In this document: positions 1-5,188 of the stretch, one piece after another
How positions within the stretch are numbered: the stretch's first letter is position 1
Layout of the letters: the number at the start of each line of letters is the position of its first letter
Source of the DNA: Bacteroidales bacterium Bact_20
Lineage (GTDB): Bacteria > Bacteroidota > Bacteroidia > Bacteroidales > DTU049
DNA length: 5,188 nt
Direction: 5' to 3'
Assembly (NCBI GenBank): GCA_001603615.1
Contig: LUZL01000239.1
Coordinates: forward strand, 1 to 5,188
Translations under genes and position numbers: made by a program
The notes under the pieces: generated by a model
Database searches by the model: none
Told to the model about the DNA's origin: nothing
The model's input: only the letters and a program-made list of their open reading frames with translations

Positions 1-2
1 AA

Positions 3-2168
3 GGTTATCAAATTTTTCAATTAAAGGATGCTACAGTCAGTGCTAACGATTTATATGATGCTTCTAAAGCTAGACTTGTAGCTCAATGTGATATTAAAGA
101 TTCTGTTTCTAGATTAATTAATTTTATTTATAGTGAAGATTTGGACGCTATGGTTCCTAGAGAGGAAGTAAATGGTGCTAATGAGGGTATAAAACATTCT
201 TTTAGAATATTAGAAGATCAATTTGCTAGTGGCGATAAGAGATTAGTAAATAATAAAAGATATTATTACATGGTTGTAGCTTATGCTTTTAATGAGTTTA
301 AAAAATATTCTCATATTCCTGGTTCTTTAGGATCTATAGATGGACAACCTTTACCATATTTAATGGGTCGTAAAAATATTCAAGTTTATACTGCTATACC
401 TCATATTACTGAACCAGAAAATGGCGGTACTATTATAAATGCTAATTATGGAGATGGTGTAGAAATTACTAGAATTGAAGGGCAAGGTAATGGTGGTAAT
501 ATTTTAGATATCACTGCAGAGAGTGAAAATGCAATTCTTGCTAATAATTATGTTACTGAATTAAAATATAAAGCTGGACGTGGTCCTCTTAATGTTACTG
601 TTGTAGATCCTCTAAATGTTGTTGATGCTAGATATATACTTAAATTTGATAATAGCGTAACTCAAACTGAACTAATAAATGGCAATGCTAATTGGACTGT
701 AGACGTTTATAATCCTAGTGGGTCACTTATTGGTACTTATAATTCTCAAAAAACTATTGCTGTAAATAATGAACAACTATTTTTAGATTTAGGCATTTCT
801 ATTACTATAGAACAATGTTTATTCCCTGGCAATACTAACGATCCAACAAATGGATTTTTAGAAGCTACAATGACTTATAAGGACAGTACTCGTAGATGGT
901 TAAGTGGCGTTCCAGATGAAGAGGGTTCAAGCCCATTAAATTGGATACGCTCTGGTACTTTGAATAACGTAGATGATGCAAGTCAAAGTGATTATGATCT
1001 AACTCAATGGCTTGATCCACAACAGTATTATGAAAAAATTCTTGGAGGTACATGGGCACCATATCGTTTAGTGTCTAAAAATCCTGATCACCCTATAGGT
1101 GGTGGCATGGGACAGTTTCTCTCGTTTAATTCATTATCTAATTTAGCTAGTGTAGATTTAGTGATTACTCCAGATAAAAGTAAATGGACTAGATGTGTAG
1201 TAGTGGAAACTTGTGATGATCCTACTTTAGCTCAAGGAGGTGCATCTAAGATGACGCCAAGAAAAGCTACTTCTGTAGATAAAAATGGTAATCCAGATCC
1301 TTCATATGATTATCCTACTGGTATGGGATGGTTCCCTGGCTATGCTATTAATATAGAAACTGGTGAAAGACTAAATATAATTTTCGGTGAGGATTCATGG
1401 CTTGCCGGCGATAATGGTAATGATATGATTTTTAATCCTTCTTCTAGAATTTTAACAAATCTAGGTCAGTTAATTTTAGGTGGAAAGCATTTCGTTTATA
1501 TAGTAGGGCACAATGGTGATAATACACCAAGTTCAGATAGGTATCCACCTGCATATGATGGAGGTAAATGGATTTATGAAAAATTAAATGATTCTAACCC
1601 CGTTAGGAAAAGTAGAGTATGGGAAAATGTTTTATGGGTAGGTATGCCTCTATCTGTAGAAAATCAAAAATGGCTAGATAATGAGGTTAGGCTTAGATTT
1701 AGAGTGAAACGTCCTTATAATAAATTTTACTCTACACCAGCATCAGCAAATTATAATACTAATCCTAAAAATGCTGATTATCCGATGTATTCGTTTAGTA
1801 CAGAAAATTTAGTAACGGTAAAAGGTGATTTACAAACAGCTAAGGATGCTTTGGATCTAATAAATGTAGTTCCTAATCCATACTATGCATGGAACTCTTA
1901 TGAGACTAACCAAGTAGATAAAAGAGTACGTATCACCAATTTGCCTCAACAATGTGTAGTGAGTATATATTCTACTAGCGGTCAATTGATTAGACAATAT
2001 ACAAAAGATGATCCTGAAATTACTTTTATAGATTGGGATCTAAACAATCATGCTGGTATACCTATAGCTGGTGGTTTGTATATTATTCATGTAAAAGCTC
2101 CTGGTGTCGGTGAGAAAGTTATTAAATGGTTCGGAGCTCTCAGACCTATTGACTTAAATGCATTTTAA
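3..2168 (+). CDS. Large secreted/surface protein with T9SS-like C-terminal domain (5' partial)
   Basis: The frame is open from base 3 with no stop, so the ATG at 141 is an internal Met and the true start lies upstream; 721 residues are visible. Numbering from base 3, residues about 81-97 (LVNNKRYYYMVVAYAFN) look like the end of a fibronectin-III-like or similar beta-sandwich. The middle is rich in Asn, Gly, Asp and aromatic residues, as in extracellular proteins, and includes a block at 443-459 (WFPGYAINIETGERLNI). From about residue 618 the C-terminus resembles a T9SS sorting domain: VVPNPYY (PNP at 624-626), a VSIYSTSGQLIR strand pair, a DWDLNN turn and GGLYIIHV. Canonical type A domains usually stop soon after a Lys-rich last strand; this one continues as KVIKWFGALRPIDLNAF. 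The inferred role is an exported, surface-anchored or released protein; catalytic function is unknown and no protease or glycosidase motif is visible. The downstream PorV-like gene supports a T9SS link. Confidence 0.85.
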   Translation, partial: GYQIFQLKDATVSANDLYDASKARLVAQCDIKDSVSRLINFIYSEDLDAMVPREEVNGANEGIKHSFRILEDQFASGDKRLVNNKRYYYMVVAYAFNEFKKYSHIPGSLGSIDGQPLPYLMGRKNIQVYTAIPHITEPENGGTIINANYGDGVEITRIEGQGNGGNILDITAESENAILANNYVTELKYKAGRGPLNVTVVDPLNVVDARYILKFDNSVTQTELINGNANWTVDVYNPSGSLIGTYNSQKTIAVNNEQLFLDLGISITIEQCLFPGNTNDPTNGFLEATMTYKDSTRRWLSGVPDEEGSSPLNWIRSGTLNNVDDASQSDYDLTQWLDPQQYYEKILGGTWAPYRLVSKNPDHPIGGGMGQFLSFNSLSNLASVDLVITPDKSKWTRCVVVETCDDPTLAQGGASKMTPRKATSVDKNGNPDPSYDYPTGMGWFPGYAINIETGERLNIIFGEDSWLAGDNGNDMIFNPSSRILTNLGQLILGGKHFVYIVGHNGDNTPSSDRYPPAYDGGKWIYEKLNDSNPVRKSRVWENVLWVGMPLSVENQKWLDNEVRLRFRVKRPYNKFYSTPASANYNTNPKNADYPMYSFSTENLVTVKGDLQTAKDALDLINVVPNPYYAWNSYETNQVDKRVRITNLPQQCVVSIYSTSGQLIRQYTKDDPEITFIDWDLNNHAGIPIAGGLYIIHVKAPGVGEKVIKWFGALRPIDLNAF

Positions 2169-2186
2169 AATTTAAAATTATTAATT

Positions 2187-3248
2187 ATGAAGAAATATAA
2201 ATTAAGTTTAGTGATAAGTATCCTCATGATACTTCCGGTGATTATGTTTGCTGGAAATGAAGACAGAGTAGGTGAAGCTGGAGCTTCTGAGCTATTGATA
2301 AATCCTTTTCCTAGAAGTGCTGGTTGGGGATTAGCAAATATGAGTCAAGTAAGTGGTTTCGAAGCTATTTATTTGAATCCTGCTGGTGCTGCTTTTACAA
2401 ATAAAATTGATGTCGGTTTTGCTAATACTCAATGGCTTAAAGGGTCTGGCGTTACTATTAATTCTTTTGGATTAAGTACTAAAATAGGAAAACAAAATAA
2501 TAGTGTTATTGCTCTAGGACTTATGACTATGAGCTTCGGTGATATTATGATTACTACTCCTGATAAACCTGAAGGTGGCATTGGTTACTATACACCAAGT
2601 TTCTTAAATGTTACTGCTAGTTTTGCTCATTCTTTTTCTAGCTCTATTCATGTAGGTGCTAGTGTCAAAATTATTAATGAAGCTATAGCAGATCTCGGTG
2701 CTACTAGTATAGCTATAGATGCAGGTATTCAATATATTCCTACATCTAATGAAAATCTTAGAATGGGTATAGCTCTTAGAAATATCGGTCCTGCTTTACG
2801 TTTTTCAGGTGATGGTTTATCTTTTAGAGGCAATGTGTATGGGAATGATGTGACTATGACTGTAGAACATAGATCAGAAAATTTTGAGTTACCTACTCAA
2901 TTGATAATTAGTGCTGGATATATTTTCAATTTACAAGAAAATGTTGAAAATCATATATTATCTCTTGGGGGATCTTTTATATCTAATGCATTTTCTCGTG
3001 ATCAATTCGCTTTAGGATTGGAGTATAATTATAAAAATATTTTTATGGTTAGAGGTTCTTATTGCTATGAAAAGGGTATAACAACTACTGATGATAGAGC
3101 TACAGCTTATACTGGTCCAGCTTTTGGTGCTACTCTTCAAGCTCCTATTAGCAAGGAAAAGTCTTCTTTTTTAGCTTTTGAATATGCATATAGATTAAGC
3201 GATCCATTCTCAGGTACACATCAATTTGGTGTTAAACTTTTATTCTGA
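2187..3248 (+). CDS. PorV/PorQ-family outer-membrane beta-barrel protein
   Basis: This complete 353-residue protein has a signal peptide at residues 1-22 (KK, then a hydrophobic core, cleavage after MFA). The mature N-terminus carries the family signature: VGEAGASELLI (28-38), RSAGWGLANMS (43-53) and FEAIYLNPAG (58-67), equivalent to the AGxxxLLI...R..GMGGA...YWNPAG pattern of PorV/PorQ (DUF3308) proteins. The rest alternates short polar turns with amphipathic strands and ends in a terminal Phe (FGVKLLF), typical of BAM-inserted barrels. In T9SS, PorV is the shuttle that takes C-terminal-domain cargo from the SprA translocon to the PorU sortase; PorQ has a related outer-membrane role. The gene starts 18 nt after the upstream stop, so the two are very likely co-transcribed. 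The leader is A/T-rich with no Shine-Dalgarno. It may be a paralogue dedicated to the upstream protein rather than housekeeping PorV, since neither porU nor another core T9SS gene is visible; length alone does not separate PorV from PorQ. Confidence 0.9.
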   Translation: MKKYKLSLVISILMILPVIMFAGNEDRVGEAGASELLINPFPRSAGWGLANMSQVSGFEAIYLNPAGAAFTNKIDVGFANTQWLKGSGVTINSFGLSTKIGKQNNSVIALGLMTMSFGDIMITTPDKPEGGIGYYTPSFLNVTASFAHSFSSSIHVGASVKIINEAIADLGATSIAIDAGIQYIPTSNENLRMGIALRNIGPALRFSGDGLSFRGNVYGNDVTMTVEHRSENFELPTQLIISAGYIFNLQENVENHILSLGGSFISNAFSRDQFALGLEYNYKNIFMVRGSYCYEKGITTTDDRATAYTGPAFGATLQAPISKEKSSFLAFEYAYRLSDPFSGTHQFGVKLLF

Positions 3249-3268
3249 TATTAATTAAAAATAATTAT

Positions 3269-3304
3269 AAAAAAAGGGTTAAATAAAATTTAACCCTTTT
3301 TTTT
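3269..3304 (+). terminator. Intrinsic terminator after the PorV-like gene
   Basis: A perfect inverted repeat pairs 3269-3284 with 3288-3303 (16 bp, including a GGGTT/AACCC core) across a 3-nt AAA loop, and is followed by a run of T ending at 3304. It begins 20 nt after the stop codon of the barrel gene. The 5' arm starts with a run of A, so the same hairpin could also terminate transcription entering from the right on the - strand, although no - strand gene is visible. It separates the secretion-related unit from the efflux unit. Confidence 0.92.
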
Positions 3305-3323
3305 GTCTAATTTATTTTTTACT

Positions 3324-3350
3324 AAGTCTAATTTTGACTTGATTAGATTT
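3324..3350. repeat. Inverted repeat, candidate TetR-family operator
   Basis: AAGTCTAAT (3324-3332) and ATTAGATTT (3342-3350) form 9-bp arms with one mismatch, separated by 9 bp. A smaller perfect dyad, AAGTC/GACTT (3324-3328 and 3336-3340), is nested inside. TetR-family dimers bind dyads of about 15-30 bp near their own promoter, and the right arm overlaps a promoter-like TAnnTTTG box, so binding here could block transcription. The A/T-rich background makes chance inverted repeats common, so this is a candidate only. Confidence 0.35.
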
Positions 3351-3351
3351 G
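3344..3351 (+). promoter_or_regulatory. Candidate distal Bacteroidota -7 promoter box
   Basis: TAGATTTG is an exact match to TAnnTTTG, the -7 element recognised by the Bacteroidota primary sigma factor. It lies downstream of the terminator and upstream of the repressor gene, in the right orientation. No clear TTTG-type -33 element is seen at the usual 19-21 bp upstream, only a T-rich stretch. Use of this box would give a leader of roughly 85-90 nt before the ATG at 3445. Confidence 0.35.
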
Positions 3352-3421
3352 TTTTTTTTATTTATTAGTATACTATGGAAACTATTTAATAAAAAAAGTT
3401 TTTAATGTGTAAATGTTTTTA

Positions 3422-3429
3422 TAATTTTG
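3422..3429 (+). promoter_or_regulatory. Candidate proximal Bacteroidota -7 promoter box
   Basis: TAATTTTG exactly matches TAnnTTTG and ends 15 nt before the ATG at 3445. Transcription would begin around 3434-3437, giving a leader of only about 8-11 nt. The -33 region is T-rich without a clear TTTG. The last bases of the box fall in a 10-bp perfect palindrome, TTTTGCAAAA (3425-3434), which might be a repressor contact site. The in-frame TTG at 3427 lies inside this box and would be largely or wholly untranscribed from it, which favours the ATG start. Confidence 0.4.
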
Positions 3430-3444
3430 CAAAAATTTTTTCAT

Positions 3445-4086
3445 ATGTCTATACCAGCTGAATATATTCCTAAGATAGCTCAGATGTTTACTCAATATGG
3501 GATACGTAATATTACTATGGATTATATTGCCAGAGAGATAGGAATATCTAAAAAAACTTTATATACATGGGCTGAGAGCAAAGAAGATTTATTGGCAAAG
3601 ATTATAGATTATATTCTTAAAACTGCCGATAATAATGAATGCGAAGGTAATATTGCAGTTGATCATAATGAATTTGAGAATGCTATAGAAGCTATATTGT
3701 ATGTTATGGACAATTTAGCTCGTATTACTCAAAATATTAATCCCATCTTTATGTTAGAACTAAATAAATATTATCCTCATTTGGCAATAAAGCTGGACGA
3801 TTTTCGTTATAGGCATATACGAAAAAATATAATGCAAAACATTGTTAGAGGCAAAAAAGAGGGACTTTATAGAGCTGAAATTAATGAAGAAATTATAAGT
3901 TATTTTTATTTAGGCTGGGTAACTCAGTTTTCTAACGAGAATATGCAAACAGTTTTTAACAATAAATATTCAAACCAGCAAATTTTAAAAGAATTATATC
4001 TTTTTCATTTAAATGCTTTATTAAGCGATAAAGGAAGAGAATATTTGAATAATAAATTAACACAGAACACATATGAAAATGAGTAA
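3445..4086 (+). CDS. TetR/AcrR-family transcriptional regulator
   Basis: This 213-residue protein has the usual TetR length. The N-terminal DNA-binding domain is clear: a first helix with IAQMFTQYGIRNITM (11-25), then the helix-turn-helix at about 24-45 with MDYIAREIGISKKTLYTWAE, followed by the conserved SKEDLL (45-50) that starts helix 4. The remainder is an alpha-helical ligand-binding and dimerisation domain, too variable to predict the ligand. The family usually acts as a dimeric repressor released by a small molecule. An alternative in-frame TTG at 3427 would add MQKFFH, but ATG 3445 is preferred because the TTG sits inside a promoter-like box and Met 3445 places the helix-turn-helix at the normal distance. 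The end overlaps the tolC-like gene by 14 nt, so it probably regulates its own operon. No clear Shine-Dalgarno is present. One small departure is LYTWAESK, where many relatives have LYxYFxxK. Confidence 0.92.
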   Translation: MSIPAEYIPKIAQMFTQYGIRNITMDYIAREIGISKKTLYTWAESKEDLLAKIIDYILKTADNNECEGNIAVDHNEFENAIEAILYVMDNLARITQNINPIFMLELNKYYPHLAIKLDDFRYRHIRKNIMQNIVRGKKEGLYRAEINEEIISYFYLGWVTQFSNENMQTVFNNKYSNQQILKELYLFHLNALLSDKGREYLNNKLTQNTYENE

Positions 4087-5188
4087 AAAGAGTAAATTCA
4101 CTTTATTTTTATTGAGCTTATTCATGGTTATAGAACCTTTAACAGCTCAAAATGCTCCTATGCAATTATCCCTGGAGCAAGCCAAAAATATTGCTTTGCA
4201 GCAGAACAAAAGCATGCAAACTGCTTCTATGGACACATTAATCGCTAAACGTACAAGATGGGAAACTATTTCAAATTATTTACCTAAAGCTACTGGGAGT
4301 GTTAATTGGACAGACAATTTAGAATTAGCTACAGTACTTTTGCCTGGAATAATGATAGGACGACCTGGAGAGTATATACCTGTACAATTTGGGATGGAAT
4401 ATCAGATGAGCTGGGCTATACAAGCTCAACAGGTTATATTTAGTGCTCCACTAATAGTAGGTATTCAGCTAGCAAATTTGAACAAAGATATGGTTGAAAA
4501 AAATTTTCAAAAAACTGAACAAGAAGTTATAACCTCTGTAAATACTATATATACTAGTGCTCTCATACTAAAAGAAAATATGGATATTATTGATAGTAAT
4601 ATTAATAATTTATACAAAGTAAAGACTCAAACAAAAGCTATGTATGAGGTGGGAGTGGCTCAATCTACAGATGTAGATCAAATAGATTTGACTATTTTAT
4701 CTCTAGAAAATGCCAAAAGAAATTTACAAAGAAATTTAGATCTTTCTTATAGTATGCTTAGATTTCAGTTGGGCTTAGATACTAATGTTGTTTTTCAATT
4801 GACAACACATCTCTCTGAATTGATAAACGAAACAGAAGTGCAAACATTACTTAATAAATCTTTTGATGTATATCAAAATATTGATTATCAACTTATGGAA
4901 AAACAAAAAGAAATGGCTTATTTAAACTTAAAGAAAGAACGAGCAGATGCACTACCAACAATAGCTGGTGTATATACTTATTCTAGAGTAGGACAAGGTA
5001 ATGAAATGAATAATTTACAATGGTTTCCTACCTCGGTGCTAGGTTTATCTCTTTCTATTCCTATTTTAGCTGGTGGACAAAATGGAGCACAGATCAGTAA
5101 AGCTAAATTACAATATCAAAAGGCACAAGTCAGTTTAGACATAGTTACTGAACAATTAAAAATGCAAGAAAATCAGCAAAAATATACA
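4073..5188 (+). CDS. tolC: TolC-family outer-membrane efflux protein (3' partial)
   Basis: The frame is open from ATG 4073 to the right edge (372 codons, no stop); the family is usually about 430-480 residues, so roughly the last 60-110 are missing. A signal peptide spans residues 1-25 (KMSKKSK, hydrophobic core, cleavage near LTA/Q); no lipobox Cys is present. The mature N-terminus has the outer-membrane efflux protein signature LSLEQAKNIALQQNKSM (32-48). A beta-strand segment with LPG at 90-92 and IPVQFG at 102-107 resembles Bacteroidota TolC homologues. Long coiled-coil helices follow, and the second structural repeat shows ALPTIAGVYTYS (from about 294) and LSIPILAGGQNGAQISKA (from 328). 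The protein forms a trimeric channel linking an inner-membrane pump and periplasmic adaptor to the exterior. It overlaps the TetR gene by 14 nt; a second in-frame ATG at 4079 would cut this to 8 nt. The pump type cannot be determined here. Confidence 0.93.
   Translation, partial: MKMSKKSKFTLFLLSLFMVIEPLTAQNAPMQLSLEQAKNIALQQNKSMQTASMDTLIAKRTRWETISNYLPKATGSVNWTDNLELATVLLPGIMIGRPGEYIPVQFGMEYQMSWAIQAQQVIFSAPLIVGIQLANLNKDMVEKNFQKTEQEVITSVNTIYTSALILKENMDIIDSNINNLYKVKTQTKAMYEVGVAQSTDVDQIDLTILSLENAKRNLQRNLDLSYSMLRFQLGLDTNVVFQLTTHLSELINETEVQTLLNKSFDVYQNIDYQLMEKQKEMAYLNLKKERADALPTIAGVYTYSRVGQGNEMNNLQWFPTSVLGLSLSIPILAGGQNGAQISKAKLQYQKAQVSLDIVTEQLKMQENQQKYT

Noticed and set aside
141..143. ATG as the start of the first gene
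   Set aside because: The same frame is open without a stop back to base 3 and the upstream translation (GYQIFQLKDATVSAND...) reads like normal protein, so this is an internal Met of a gene cut by the window edge.
865..1062. A 65-codon open frame on the - strand
   Set aside because: It lies wholly inside the large secreted-protein gene, has no recognisable motif, and its sequence looks like an antisense shadow of the coding frame.
2169..2186. Promoter or regulatory site between the secreted protein and the barrel gene
   Set aside because: The gap is only 18 nt of A/T-rich sequence with no TAnnTTTG match and no hairpin, which fits co-transcription.
3351..3360. T-rich run as a second terminator
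   Set aside because: The preceding inverted repeat (3324-3350) has only A/T-rich 9-bp arms with a mismatch and a 9-nt spacer, so the hairpin would be weak; the position fits an operator or promoter better.
3427..3429. TTG start for the TetR regulator
   Set aside because: It sits inside an exact TAnnTTTG promoter box, and the ATG 18 nt downstream gives a normal TetR N-terminus.
1..5188. Mobile elements, CRISPR arrays, tRNA or rRNA genes
   Set aside because: No transposase-like protein, spaced direct repeats, cloverleaf-like sequence or conserved rRNA segment was seen; nearly all of the window is accounted for by four co-directional genes.

Overview
The window looks like a piece of a low-GC (about one third GC by eye) Bacteroidota chromosome. 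Three things suggest this. A PorV/PorQ-family outer-membrane barrel lies next to a large secreted protein with a C-terminal sorting-like domain, a pairing typical of type IX secretion (T9SS) lineages. None of the starts examined has a Shine-Dalgarno sequence, only A/T-rich leaders. The only intergenic region of any size holds two matches to the Bacteroidota promoter box TAnnTTTG. The order or genus cannot be fixed from the sequence alone.

Layout, all on the + strand. (1) Positions 3-2168 are the 3' end of a very large secreted or surface protein; the frame is open at the left edge, so its true start lies upstream. (2) Positions 2187-3248, 18 nt further on, encode a complete PorV/PorQ-family barrel with a signal peptide. 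(3) A strong intrinsic terminator (3269-3304) closes this first unit. (4) An A/T-rich regulatory region (about 3305-3444) carries an inverted repeat and two candidate promoter boxes. (5) Positions 3445-4086 encode a TetR/AcrR-type repressor. (6) Positions 4073-5188 encode a TolC-family outer-membrane efflux protein, overlapping the repressor by 14 nt and running off the right edge.

The window therefore holds two transcription units. The first appears to pair an exported protein with a barrel related to the T9SS shuttle PorV. PorV collects C-terminal-domain cargo from the translocon and passes it to the attachment machinery, and a cargo-plus-cognate-shuttle relationship is a reasonable inference here. 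The second is the start of a drug- or solute-efflux operon (regulator, then outer-membrane channel); a membrane-fusion protein and an RND or ABC pump would be expected beyond the right edge. No tRNA, rRNA, CRISPR array, insertion sequence or other mobile element was seen. The most unusual part is the first unit: the exported protein has a C-terminal domain that departs from the canonical T9SS type A ending and large central modules of unknown function.
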